Assembly (NCBI RefSeq): GCF_004745635.1
Contig: NZ_SRLB01000008.1
Location: 1-64,000 of the forward strand
DNA: 64,000 nucleotides
Direction: 5' to 3'
Source of the DNA: Methylobacterium nonmethylotrophicum
GTDB taxonomy: Bacteria; Pseudomonadota; Alphaproteobacteria; Rhizobiales; Beijerinckiaceae
The notes under the pieces: model-generated
What the model saw: only the letters and a program-made list of their open reading frames with translations
Told to the model about the DNA's origin: nothing
Databases searched by the model: none
Position numbers and translations under genes: made by a program
Shown here: one piece after another, positions 7,720 through 17,441 of the stretch
How positions within the stretch are numbered: the first letter of the stretch is position 1
Layout of the letters: every line of letters begins with the position of its first letter

Positions 7720-9039
7720 ATGACGAGGGTGGACGAGGTGAGCGCGCACGCAGTGGACGAAGGCTATCGCAGGGCGACCCTGCGGCTGATCCCGTTCTTG
7801 GTCTTCCTGTTCATCCTGGCCTGGATCGACCGGGTGAATGTCGGCTTCGCCAAGCTGCAGATGCTGTCCGACTTGCAATTCAGCGAGGCGGTCTACGGCT
7901 TCGGCGCCGGCATCTTCTTCATCGGCTACTTCCTGTTCGAGGTGCCGAGCAACCTGCTGCTCGAGCGCATCGGCGCCCGCAAGACGCTGGCGCGCATCAC
8001 CATCCTGTGGGGGCTCGCCTCGATGAGCCTCGCCTTCGTGCGTTCGGAATGGGCGTTCTACGCCATCCGCTTCCTGCTCGGGGTGTTCGAGGCCGGGTTC
8101 TTCCCGGGCGTGGTGCTCTACTTGACCTACTGGTTCCCGAGCGCGAGGCGCTCGCGCATCAACGGCCTGTTCATGACCTCGTTCGCCATCGCGGGCGTGG
8201 TCGGCGGGCCGCTCGCCGGGCTGATCATGGGCACGATGGGGGGCGTCGGCGGCATGGCCAACTGGCAGTGGCTGTTCATCCTCGAGGGCATCCCGTCGCT
8301 GGTCGCGGGCGCCGCCGTGCTCGCCTTCCTGCCCGACCGGCCGAAGGACGCGGCTTGGCTCTCGCCCGAGGTCGCCGCCGCGATGAGCGCACGGGTCGAG
8401 GCGGAAGGGCGCGCCGCCGGCAAGCAGGCGAGCTTCCGGGCGGCGCTCCGGGACGGCCGGGTCTGGCTCTGCGCGCTGATCTACTTCTGCATCGTCAGCG
8501 GCAACGCCACGATCGCGTTCTGGACGCCCTCGATCATCAAGGAGATCGGCGTGCAGGGCGCGATCGCGATCGGCTTCCTGGCCGCCGTGCCGTTCGTCGC
8601 CGGCACGATCGCGATGGTCTGGACGGGGGCCCATTCCGACCGCACCGGCGAGCGCCGGCTGCACTGCGCGGTCGCCAGCCTCGTCGCCGCCGCGGGCCTC
8701 GCCGCCACCGGGGCGCTGATGGGCCAGGCGGTGCCGGCCTTCCTGGCGCTCACCGTCGCGGCGATCGGCATCCTGGCGGCCTTCCCGGTCTTCTGGTCGC
8801 TGCCGCAGACCTTCCTGGCCGGCACGGCCGCCGCCGGGTCGATCGCGGCGATCAATGCGATCGGCAACCTCGCGGGCTTCGTCGCCCCCTATGTCGTCGG
8901 CCTGTCGAACACGCTGACCGGCGCCTCGACCAACGGGCTGTACGTCGTGGCCGGCCTCGAATTGCTGGCGGGCCTCCTGGTCCTCGGCTTCGCCCGCTGG
9001 CGCGAGGGTGCGGCCGCCGACCTGGCCGCCGCCGAGTGA
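7720..9039 (+). CDS. MFS transporter, anion:cation symporter type
   Basis: The 439-residue membrane protein has about 12 hydrophobic segments and the features of the ACS branch (phthalate, tartrate, glucarate, nicotinate carriers): WIDRVNVGFAKLQM in the first segment, GYFLFEVPSNLLLERIGARK at the loop 2-3 signature. It would import an organic anion with protons. The start is ATG 7720 with GGGAGAAG just upstream. It is the first gene of a four-gene plus-strand set (DUF2848, membrane protein, amidase) opposite gntR; the amidase suggests an amide-containing or ring-opened nitrogen compound as substrate, but this is an inference. Confidence 0.88.
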   Translation: MTRVDEVSAHAVDEGYRRATLRLIPFLVFLFILAWIDRVNVGFAKLQMLSDLQFSEAVYGFGAGIFFIGYFLFEVPSNLLLERIGARKTLARITILWGLASMSLAFVRSEWAFYAIRFLLGVFEAGFFPGVVLYLTYWFPSARRSRINGLFMTSFAIAGVVGGPLAGLIMGTMGGVGGMANWQWLFILEGIPSLVAGAAVLAFLPDRPKDAAWLSPEVAAAMSARVEAEGRAAGKQASFRAALRDGRVWLCALIYFCIVSGNATIAFWTPSIIKEIGVQGAIAIGFLAAVPFVAGTIAMVWTGAHSDRTGERRLHCAVASLVAAAGLAATGALMGQAVPAFLALTVAAIGILAAFPVFWSLPQTFLAGTAAAGSIAAINAIGNLAGFVAPYVVGLSNTLTGASTNGLYVVAGLELLAGLLVLGFARWREGAAADLAAAE

Positions 9040-9053
9040 ACGGGAGAGTGACC

Positions 9054-9734
9054 ATGCTGACCTTCCATCGCGAGGCCGCCGGGCGGCGGGACACGATCGC
9101 GCTCGCGCCCGAGGCGCTGGTGATCGCCGGCTGGGCCGGGCGGGACGAGGCGGCGATCCGCCACCACATCGAGGAACTCGCGGCGATCGGCGTGCCGCCG
9201 CCCTCCTCGGTCCCGGTCTATTACCGGGCCGCCGCCGCGACGCTGACGCAAGCGCCCCGCCTCGAGGTGCTGGGCCCCGATTCCTCGGGCGAGGCGGAGC
9301 CGGTGATCGTGTCGCTCGCCGACGGGCCCTGGCTCGGCCTCGGCTCCGACCACACCGACCGCAAGGCCGAGACCGTCGGCATCGCGCTCTCCAAGCAGCT
9401 CTGCGGCAAGCCGGTCGGTACCGGCCTGTGGCGCCTCGACGAGGTCGCGCCGCACTGGGACGACCTGATCCTGCGCGCCCACGCGACGATCGACGGCGAG
9501 CGGGTGCTCTACCAGGAGGGCCGGCTGACGGCTTTGCGCATGCCGGCCGACCTCCTGGCGCGCCGCCCCGGCGGGCCGGATCTGCCTCCCGGCACGGTGA
9601 TGTTTTGCGGCACGCTCGGAGCGATCGGCGGCATTCGCCCGGCCTCGCGCTTCGAGATGGAACTCGAGGACCCGGTGCTCGGGCGGACGCTGACCCACGG
9701 CTACGACATCGCCGTGCTGCCGGTGGTGGCCTGA
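9054..9734 (+). CDS. DUF2848-family protein
   Basis: The 226-residue cytoplasmic protein matches the DUF2848 family, with the conserved region LGLGSDHTDRKAE followed by SKQLCGKPVG and a C-terminal GTLGAIGGIRP block. The last block recalls the fumarylacetoacetate-hydrolase fold, which would fit C-C or C-N hydrolysis of a catabolic intermediate, but no activity can be assigned. It starts 14 bp after the transporter stop with CGGGAGAG as ribosome site. Members are often found beside amidases and transporters, as here. Confidence 0.8.
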   Translation: MLTFHREAAGRRDTIALAPEALVIAGWAGRDEAAIRHHIEELAAIGVPPPSSVPVYYRAAAATLTQAPRLEVLGPDSSGEAEPVIVSLADGPWLGLGSDHTDRKAETVGIALSKQLCGKPVGTGLWRLDEVAPHWDDLILRAHATIDGERVLYQEGRLTALRMPADLLARRPGGPDLPPGTVMFCGTLGAIGGIRPASRFEMELEDPVLGRTLTHGYDIAVLPVVA

Positions 9735-9741
9735 GCCCGCG

Positions 9742-10605
9742 ATGGGGGTCGTGACCGCACTCGCCGGGATCGGGGACGCTGCCTTCTGGGCGGCGCTCCT
9801 CGCCAAGATGGGGGCGAGCGCCGCGATCGTGGTCCTCGCCTCGCTGGCGGTCGAGCGGGCCGGGCCCCTCGTCGGCGCGATGATCGCGACCCTGCCGCTC
9901 TCGGCGGGACCGGCCTACACCTTCCTGGCCCTCGACCACGACGCCGCCTTCCTGCGCGACAGCGCGGTGGCGAGCCTGCCGGCCATCGCCGCCACCGCCC
10001 TGTTCATCGCGACCTATGCGGGCGCCGCCCGCCGGCACGGCGTCGCGGCCTCGCTCGCGGCGGCGCTCGCGGTCTGGATCGCCGCGGCCCTTCTGCTGAA
10101 CCGCCTCGGCGGCGGCCTGTGGATCGCGGGGCTCGTCACCACCCTGGTGATCCTCGCCTGCATCGGCGCCTGCCGCTCCTTCCGCGCGGGCGGCCCGCTG
10201 CCGGGGCGCCCGAAGCGGGCGGGCGACGTCCTGGTCCGGGCCGGCATCGTCATGGCCCTCGTCGTCGCGGTGGTGCTGGCCGGGCGGCTCGCGGGCCCGG
10301 GGGCCGCCGGCATCCTGGCCTTCGCGCCGGTGGTGATGGTGAGCCTGGCGGTGATCCTGCATCCGCGCATCGGCGGGGCGGCGACCGCGACGGTGCTGAC
10401 CTTAAGCCTTCCGGGGCTTCTGGGCTTCGTGGCGGCCCTGGTCGCCCTCGCCCTCACGATCGAGCGGTTCGGGCCCGCCCTCGCCCTGCCGCTCGCCCTC
10501 GTGATCAATGTCGGCTGGAACGGCGGGATCCTGCTGGCCAGCCGCCCGCGCCGACGCCACGCTGTGCCCCCTCCCCGTCCGCCCTCCCTGGAGACCGATT
10601 CATGA
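9742..10605 (+). CDS. integral membrane protein, unknown function
   Basis: The 287-residue product is almost entirely hydrophobic, with roughly eight to nine predicted membrane segments and a Pro/Arg-rich cytoplasmic tail (about 265-287). The N-terminal part (VGAMIATLPLSAGPAYTFLALDH) looks conserved rather than random, but I do not recognise a named family. It begins 7 bp after the DUF2848 gene and its stop overlaps the amidase ATG (ATGA), so it is translated with the operon. A second transport-related role for the operon substrate is possible. Confidence 0.7.
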   Translation: MGVVTALAGIGDAAFWAALLAKMGASAAIVVLASLAVERAGPLVGAMIATLPLSAGPAYTFLALDHDAAFLRDSAVASLPAIAATALFIATYAGAARRHGVAASLAAALAVWIAAALLLNRLGGGLWIAGLVTTLVILACIGACRSFRAGGPLPGRPKRAGDVLVRAGIVMALVVAVVLAGRLAGPGAAGILAFAPVVMVSLAVILHPRIGGAATATVLTLSLPGLLGFVAALVALALTIERFGPALALPLALVINVGWNGGILLASRPRRRHAVPPPRPPSLETDS

Positions 10606-11909
10606 GCACCGTTCGCCAAGATCATCCGATCAGGGACGACCTGGAACGCCGCCTCGCCCTGATCGAGGAGCCGGCGAGCCGCCACGTCTTCACCAAGCTC
10701 TACCCCGAGGCCGCCCGCGCCGCCGCCGACGCCGCCGACGCCCGGCGCAAGGCCGGCCTCACCCTCGGGGCGCTCGACGGCGCCATCGTGTCGATCAAGG
10801 ACCTGTTCGACGTCCAGGGCGAGGCGACGACCGCCGGCTCCTCGATCCGGCGCAAGGCGGAGGCCGCTCTCCAGGACGCCCCGGTCGTCGCGCGCCTGCG
10901 CCGGGCCGGCGCGGTCATCTTGGCCAAGACCAACATGTCCGAGTTCGCCTTCTCGGGGCTGGGCCTCAACCCGCACTGGGGCAATCCCGGCAACGCCGCC
11001 GATCCGAGCCTGGTGCCGGGCGGCTCGTCCTCCGGCGCCGGCGTCTCGGCGGCCCTGGGCACCAGCGACATCGCCATCGGCACCGATACCGGCGGCTCGG
11101 TCCGCATCCCGGCGGCGCTCAACGGCGTGGTCGGGTTCAAGCCGACCGCCCGCCGGGTGCCGCTCGCCGGCGCCTTCCCGCTCTCGCCCTCGCTCGACTC
11201 GATCGGCCCGCTCGCCCGCAGCGTCGAGGCCTGCGCGGCGGCCGACGCCGTGATGGCGGGCGAGGACTATCGCCCCCTCAAGGCCGCGCCGTTGCGCGAC
11301 CTGCGGGTCGGCGTGCCCCGCGGCCTTCTCTTCACCGAGACCGACCCGATGGTGGCGCAGGCCTTCGAGGCCGCCCTCTCCACCTTGAGCGCCGCCGGCG
11401 CCCGGATCGGCGAGACCCCCTTCGACGACCTCCTCGCCCGCATGGCCGAGGCGACGGCGGCCGGCCCGATCGCCGCGGTCGAGGCGGCGGAGGTCCATGC
11501 CGACTGGCTCGACGCCGAGGAAGCGGCCTTCGACCCGCGGGTCCACGCCCGGATCAGCCGCGGCCGCACCGTGACGGCCGCGGCCTATATCCGGATGATG
11601 CGCGCCCGCGTCGACCTGATCGCGGCCGCCGACGAGCGCCTCGCGCCCCTCGACGTGCTGGCCCTCCCGGCGACGGCGATCCCGGCCCCCAGCATCGCCT
11701 CCGTGGCCGACGACGACGCGGTCTTTACGCGGACCAACATCCTGATGCTGCGCAACACCATGGTGGGGAACCTGTTCGACCTCACCGGGATCTCGCTGCC
11801 GCTCCCGGGCCAGGCCAAGCCGGTCGGCCTGATGCTGCTCGCCCGCCACGGCCAGGACCGGCGGCTCCTCGAGATCGCCGCGGGGGTGGAGGCGGTCTTG
11901 CGGGGGTAA
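10602..11909 (+). CDS. amidase-signature hydrolase
   Basis: The 435-residue enzyme carries the full amidase-signature triad: Lys in SIKDLFD, the cis-Ser in GGSSSGAGVSAALG, and the nucleophile Ser in GTDTGGSVRIPA. The family hydrolyses amides to acid and ammonia (amidases, allophanate hydrolase, GatA). GatA is excluded by the context and by the lack of gatB/gatC. It ends the operon begun by the MFS transporter. Substrate is not predictable from sequence, but an imported amide or ureide would fit. Confidence 0.88.
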   Translation: MSTVRQDHPIRDDLERRLALIEEPASRHVFTKLYPEAARAAADAADARRKAGLTLGALDGAIVSIKDLFDVQGEATTAGSSIRRKAEAALQDAPVVARLRRAGAVILAKTNMSEFAFSGLGLNPHWGNPGNAADPSLVPGGSSSGAGVSAALGTSDIAIGTDTGGSVRIPAALNGVVGFKPTARRVPLAGAFPLSPSLDSIGPLARSVEACAAADAVMAGEDYRPLKAAPLRDLRVGVPRGLLFTETDPMVAQAFEAALSTLSAAGARIGETPFDDLLARMAEATAAGPIAAVEAAEVHADWLDAEEAAFDPRVHARISRGRTVTAAAYIRMMRARVDLIAAADERLAPLDVLALPATAIPAPSIASVADDDAVFTRTNILMLRNTMVGNLFDLTGISLPLPGQAKPVGLMLLARHGQDRRLLEIAAGVEAVLRG

Positions 11910-12063
11910 ACCGGTCCCCGGTCTGTCCACCCGCACGGGAGAGGGAATCCCGAGCCTTGTTCGCATCGGAACAGATCAAGTGGAATTCGCATCGCGCGCT
12001 CCGGATGATCGACTCAGTTTCGCACTGGCTGCGAGCCTGAGCTGATGACCCGGAGGGTTGCGG

Positions 12064-12138
12064 ATGCCTGTGCGCCGAACCGGCGGCGACGACAGAAGCG
12101 CCGCGGACCGTCTCCAGCCCGCGGCGCCCGATATCTGA
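12064..12138 (+). CDS. possible 24-codon small ORF
   Basis: An ATG with GGAGG seven bases upstream opens a frame of 24 codons rich in Arg, Asp and Ala. It lies between the amidase and the convergent DUF3606 gene, and its 3' half contains a GCCGCGG/CCGCGGC hairpin (12100-12125) that may instead be a terminator. No homology is recognised. Confidence 0.2.
   Translation: MPVRRTGGDDRSAADRLQPAAPDI
12100..12125. terminator. possible terminator hairpin
   Basis: Seven-bp arms GCCGCGG and CCGCGGC with a 12-base loop lie between the amidase operon and the convergent DUF3606 gene. There is no T-run on either strand, so it is only a candidate. Confidence 0.35.
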
Positions 12139-13659
<1,521 letters not shown>

Positions 13660-13666
13660 GGGCCGC

Positions 13667-13993
13667 TCACGCCTCGAGCGCGGCGAACCACGCCGCGTAG
13701 GGCGTGGTGCGGGCGAGGTGCCGGGTGTAGTCCGGCGCCCCGTCGGTCCACCAGGGCGGGCCGCGCTCGCCGAGGCCGTGCTTGGCGGCATCGACCGCGG
13801 CGCGGGCCTCGGCCAGGCCTGCGCCGCCCGCGGCCTTGGCGTCGCGCACGGCGCGGCGGGCCCGCATCAGGTCGTGCACCAGGGCCTCGCGGCGATCCGC
13901 CGGCAGGCCCGGATCGCTGCGCCGCCACAGCCGCCCGCGCACCACGATGTAGCGCCCGTCCGGCGTGACAGGGACCATCTTACGCTGCGTCAT
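13667..13993 (-). CDS. conserved hypothetical protein
   Basis: The 108-residue soluble protein has an N-terminal YIVVRGRLWRRSDPGL strand-rich part, an Arg/Ala-rich helix, and a C-terminal block GERGPPWWTDGAPDY. I recognise the pattern as a conserved alphaproteobacterial family without a known role. ATG 13993 is preferred over 14017 because conservation begins at VPVTPDGRYIVV. It converges on the asparaginase gene, with only 7 bp between stops, and is divergent from the diguanylate cyclase gene. Confidence 0.7.
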   Translation of the reverse strand: MTQRKMVPVTPDGRYIVVRGRLWRRSDPGLPADRREALVHDLMRARRAVRDAKAAGGAGLAEARAAVDAAKHGLGERGPPWWTDGAPDYTRHLARTTPYAAWFAALEA

Positions 13994-14095
13994 GATCAGT
14001 TCCGCGATTGCGCGCATCGCCTTGAGGCGGCGTTAAACTCTCGCGCGCAACGTGGGCGCGGGAAGCGGGGGCGGGTCTCCCTGCCGGGGGGCGTC

Positions 14096-14998
14096 ATGCA
14101 CATCGTCGTCGTCGATCCGAGCCGGGTGGTGCTCAAGGTCATCAGCGGGCTCCTGACACCCCGCGGGCATACCGTGGATGCGTTCACGGATTCGCGCGAG
14201 GCGCTCGATTTCATCACCGACAACGCGTCGGTCACCGCCCTGATCACCAGCCTCGAGGTCCGGCCGCTCAGCGGCCTCGAGCTGTGCTGGTCGGCCCGCC
14301 TCCTCGCGGACGCCCACCGGCCGCTCTACATCATCACCATGTCGTCGGCCCGCAACGCCCGCAACCTGGCGGAGGCGCTCGACAGCGGCTCGGACGACTT
14401 CATCGACAAGCCGCCGGGCCCGGAGGAGCTCTATGCCCGCCTGCGCGCCGCCGAGCGGATGACCGGGATGCAGCGCGAGCTGATCCGCTTCGCCGAGACC
14501 GACGCCCTGACCGGGCTCCTCAACCGCCGCGCCTTCCTGCAGCGGGTCGGCGAGGCGACCGACCGGGCCGGCGCCCACGGCCGGCTGTCGGTGATCCTGG
14601 TCGACATCGACCACTTCAAGGCCATCAACGACCAGCACGGCCACGAGGTCGGCGACACGGCGATCCGGGGCGTCGCCCAGGAGCTGCTGGCGGAAGCGGG
14701 CGGCATCGCCGGGCGCCTGGGCGGCGAGGAATTCGCCGTCGCTCTGCCCGGGCGCGGCCTGGAGGAGGCCGAGGCCGCCGCCGGGCGCCTGCGGCTGCGC
14801 TGCACGCAGCTGCGCTTCAAGGGCCAGCGCGGCCCGGTGCAGCTCACTGCGAGCTTCGGCGTCAGCACTTGGTCGGAGGGCGAGACCACCGGCGGCCTGC
14901 TCAAGCGCGCCGACATCGCGCTCTACGAGGCCAAGACCACCGGCCGCAACCGGGTCGTCTCGGCGGCCACCGACCTGATCCTGGCGCGGGCTGGCTGA
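14096..14998 (+). CDS. receiver-GGDEF diguanylate cyclase
   Basis: The 300-residue protein has a CheY-like domain (1-120) and a GGDEF domain (about 130-300). The active loop is GRLGGEEF, with TDALTGLLNRR and VDIDHFKAIND intact, so GTP to c-di-GMP synthesis is expected. Two points are unusual: the receiver has LITSLEV where the phospho-acceptor Asp normally sits, so it is probably not phosphorylated, and the RxxD inhibitory site before GGEEF is missing (EAGG), so feedback inhibition is not expected. It stands alone and ends in a run of tandem stem-loops. Confidence 0.88.
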   Translation: MHIVVVDPSRVVLKVISGLLTPRGHTVDAFTDSREALDFITDNASVTALITSLEVRPLSGLELCWSARLLADAHRPLYIITMSSARNARNLAEALDSGSDDFIDKPPGPEELYARLRAAERMTGMQRELIRFAETDALTGLLNRRAFLQRVGEATDRAGAHGRLSVILVDIDHFKAINDQHGHEVGDTAIRGVAQELLAEAGGIAGRLGGEEFAVALPGRGLEEAEAAAGRLRLRCTQLRFKGQRGPVQLTASFGVSTWSEGETTGGLLKRADIALYEAKTTGRNRVVSAATDLILARAG

Positions 14999-15053
14999 GC
15001 CCGCGCGGTGCGGGCTGGCTGAGCCCGCACGGTGCGGGCCGACCGAAGCCCGC
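14987..15053 (+). repeat. tandem stem-loop repeats after the GGDEF gene
   Basis: Two 24-bp copies (14987-15010 and 15011-15034) differ at one base, and a third, diverged copy follows. Each contains CGGGCT...AGCCCG arms, so the transcript would form successive hairpins starting inside the last codons of the diguanylate cyclase gene. They probably act as a terminator or mRNA-end stabiliser. Confidence 0.7.
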
Positions 15054-15068
15054 GCCGCCCCGAGCCGT

Positions 15069-15887
15069 CTACGGATCGCCCGGGACGTAGATCGCGAGCC
15101 TGAGGGCCGGATCGCCGTTCGCCTGGAAGGTCGCGTAGTCGAAGGCGAGCCGGCCGTGCCGCGGGTGGTGCAGCACCTTCCGCCCGGTCCCGCCGCCGCG
15201 CACCTCGTGCGCTTCCCACCAGGTCGCGAAGAGCGGGCACCCCTCCGCCAGGCGATCCAGGAGATCGATGAAGGCCGGGTCCGCCGCGGAGAGGTCGTGA
15301 GCGGCGCGGAACTGCGCCACCATGCGCTGCGCCTCCTCAGGCCAAGCCTCCCCGAACAGCGCCCGCGCCCGCGCGTCGGTGAGGACGAAGAGCAGGATGT
15401 TGCGCTCCGGTTCGGGCACGGCGTCGAATCCGAAGAGGTCGGCGGCAGCCGCGTTCCACGCCAGCAGGTCCCAGCGCCGGCCCGTGACGTAGGCCGGCTG
15501 GCGCATCTCGGCGACGAGGCGCCGGATCGTCGGTGGCACCTCCTCGCGCACGAAGGCGCCGGGCCTCACGCTGCGGGACAGGGCACGCAGATGCGCGTGC
15601 TCGGCCTCGTTCAGGCAGAGCGCCCGGGCCAGGGCGTCGAGGGTGGTGACGGAGGGGCTGACGTCGCGCCCCTGCTCCAGGCGCACGTACCAGTCGATGC
15701 CGATGCCGGCGCGCTGCGCCACCTCCTCGCGGCGCAGGCCCGGGGTCCGGCGGCGGCTGATCGAGGGCAGCGCGAGGGCGGCGGGATCGAGCTGCTCGCG
15801 CCGCGAGCGCAGGAAGTCGCCGAAGGCCTTCTGCCGGGGATCGCTCACGCGTGCCTCGCGAGGTGGGTCGCTTGATCCCAGGATCAT
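15069..15887 (-). CDS. XRE-family regulator with MmyB-like domain
   Basis: The 272-residue protein has an N-terminal helix-turn-helix (LRREEVAQRAGIGIDWYVRLEQGR) and a C-terminal MmyB-like ligand-binding domain (WDLLAWNAAAADLFG onward, and LHHPRHGRLAFDYATF). Such regulators usually repress a divergent oxidoreductase gene. ATG 15887 has GAAGGA at the right distance; a GTG at 15848 with GAGG is a real alternative and would remove 13 residues lacking domain character. It is divergent from the zinc-type oxidoreductase gene, 64 bp away, which is probably its target. Confidence 0.85.
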   Translation of the reverse strand: MILGSSDPPREARVSDPRQKAFGDFLRSRREQLDPAALALPSISRRRTPGLRREEVAQRAGIGIDWYVRLEQGRDVSPSVTTLDALARALCLNEAEHAHLRALSRSVRPGAFVREEVPPTIRRLVAEMRQPAYVTGRRWDLLAWNAAAADLFGFDAVPEPERNILLFVLTDARARALFGEAWPEEAQRMVAQFRAAHDLSAADPAFIDLLDRLAEGCPLFATWWEAHEVRGGGTGRKVLHHPRHGRLAFDYATFQANGDPALRLAIYVPGDP

Positions 15888-15951
15888 ACCAGTCCTTCTT
15901 CGCTGCGCGACAGGCCCCATCCTGCCCCGCGTTCCAGCGAGGGATCGAGAG

Positions 15952-17067
15952 ATGCAGGCTGCCGTGCTCAAGGCGTTCGGATCGCCGCTCGTCGTCGAGG
16001 AGGTGCCGGATCCGGTGATCGGGACCGGCGAGGTGATCGTCGACGTCGTGGCCGCCCCGGTTCTGTCCTACGCCGACGAGGTCTTTTCTGGCGCGCGCCG
16101 GTACCTCCTGCCGCCGCCGGTCATCCCCGGCTGCGGCGCGGTCGGCCGGGTGCGCACGGTCGGGCCCGACGCGACGAAGCTCCGGGTCGGCGACTGGGTC
16201 TTCTGCGACCCGACCGTGCGCTCGCGCGACGACGCCGTGATGCCCGACATCGTGCTCCAGGGCTGGAGCGCGCGGGGCGAGGGCGGCCAGAGGCTCCAGG
16301 GCTATCACCGGCACGGCGCTTTCGCCGAGCAGGTGCGCGTGCCGACCGAGAACGCGATCCGCATCGGCGCCCTGACCCCGGAGGAGGCCGCGCCCTGGTG
16401 CGCGATCAACACCCTGCTCGTCCCCTTTGGCGGCCTGCTGGCAGCGAATCTCCAGGCGGGCGAGACGCTGCTGGTCAGCGGGGCGACCGGCCATTTCGGC
16501 AGCGCCGCGATCGCGGCGGGCCTTGCCATGGGGGCGGGCTGCGTGGTCGCCCCGGGCCGCAACGCGGCCGTCCTCGCCGACCTCGCCCGGCGCTTCGGCG
16601 ACCGGGTCCGCCCCGTGAGGCTGACCGGCGACGCGGCGGCGGACCGGGCCAGGATGATGGCGGCGGCGCCTGCGCCGATCGACTGCGTGCTCGACATCCT
16701 GCCGCCCTCCGTCGACGCCGCGGTGGCGCGCGCCGCGGTGATGAGCGTGCGCCCCTACGGCCGCGTGGTGCTGATGGGCGGCGTCGGCATGCTCGGCGGG
16801 GACGACCTCGCGCTGCCCTATCCGTGGATCATGCGCAACGCCATCACGGTGCGGGGTCAGTGGATGTACCCGCCCGAGGCCGTGATCCGGATGGTCGGGC
16901 TCGTGCGCGCGGGTCTGCTGCGGCTGGAGGAGTACGCCGTGACGGCCTTCCCGCTCGCAGCCGTGAACGAGGCCGTCGCGCATGCCGCGGCGCAGGGCGG
17001 GCCGTTCCGCCTGGCCGTGCTGCGCCCGGGCGCCGAGGCCCCGCAGCCCTCGGCCGTGTCGCGGTAG
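15952..17067 (+). CDS. MDR-superfamily alcohol dehydrogenase-like protein
   Basis: The 371-residue protein has the GroES-like N-terminal part (PVIPGCGAVGRVRTVG) and a nucleotide-binding Rossmann motif (LLVSGATGHFGSAA). The catalytic zinc ligands of classical alcohol dehydrogenases are not in place (no C-x-x-C cluster and no GHE at residue 60-70), so it belongs with the quinone-oxidoreductase/zinc-independent branch. GAGGGA lies just upstream of ATG 15952. It is divergent from the MmyB-type regulator. Reaction: probably NAD(P)H-dependent reduction of a carbonyl or enone; substrate unknown. Confidence 0.82.
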   Translation: MQAAVLKAFGSPLVVEEVPDPVIGTGEVIVDVVAAPVLSYADEVFSGARRYLLPPPVIPGCGAVGRVRTVGPDATKLRVGDWVFCDPTVRSRDDAVMPDIVLQGWSARGEGGQRLQGYHRHGAFAEQVRVPTENAIRIGALTPEEAAPWCAINTLLVPFGGLLAANLQAGETLLVSGATGHFGSAAIAAGLAMGAGCVVAPGRNAAVLADLARRFGDRVRPVRLTGDAAADRARMMAAAPAPIDCVLDILPPSVDAAVARAAVMSVRPYGRVVLMGGVGMLGGDDLALPYPWIMRNAITVRGQWMYPPEAVIRMVGLVRAGLLRLEEYAVTAFPLAAVNEAVAHAAAQGGPFRLAVLRPGAEAPQPSAVSR

Positions 17068-17441
17068 GGGGCCAGCCCCCCCTGACGCCGTGCGGGCTTC
17101 GCGCCCCGGTTTCCGTTCACGCCGTACCGGGCCCTGCCGGTCGGCCTGTTCCTGGAAGAGGTCGTCCGGCCTGACCCATTGCGGGAAAGTGCCGAGGCCC
17201 GCGTTCCAAACTGGTTCGCGCGAAGAAGCCTCGTTCTCCCGGGCTCCGGGTTCCGACGGCCACGCTTTCGCGACATCCTGACGCGGAGTCGGTCTACCTA
17301 GGCACTCTTCCCCTCGGGCGTGGCCTCCCGGTGCCGCGGAGTCGCGCCGGGCCGCCGCCCCCCTGCGAAGATGGAACGGAGCTTGTTCCGAGTCCTCCGT
17401 GGACACCGCGCCTGTATCGCGCTGGGACGGAGGCAAGCGGC
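17068..17441. other. 374-bp intergenic region
   Basis: It lies between the oxidoreductase gene and the LuxR-type gene, both on the plus strand. No protein-like frame or obvious RNA structure is seen. It presumably contains the promoter of the LuxR-type gene, since GGACGGAGG at about 17425-17433 is that gene's ribosome site. Confidence 0.5.

Noticed and set aside
7654..10362. A 902-codon open frame on the minus strand across the MFS/DUF2848 genes
   Set aside because: It is antisense to three well-supported genes, is extremely rich in Arg, Gly, Asp and His, and has no domain motif. Long antisense frames arise in high-GC DNA.
10602..11909. GatA subunit of the glutamyl-tRNA amidotransferase
   Set aside because: Same signature family, but no gatB or gatC nearby and operon with a transporter and regulator points to a catabolic amidase.
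14987..15053. A CRISPR-like short repeat array
   Set aside because: The units are contiguous hairpins without spacers and there are no cas genes.
15952..17067. Classical zinc alcohol dehydrogenase
   Set aside because: The catalytic zinc ligands and structural Cys cluster are missing, so only the MDR superfamily is assigned.
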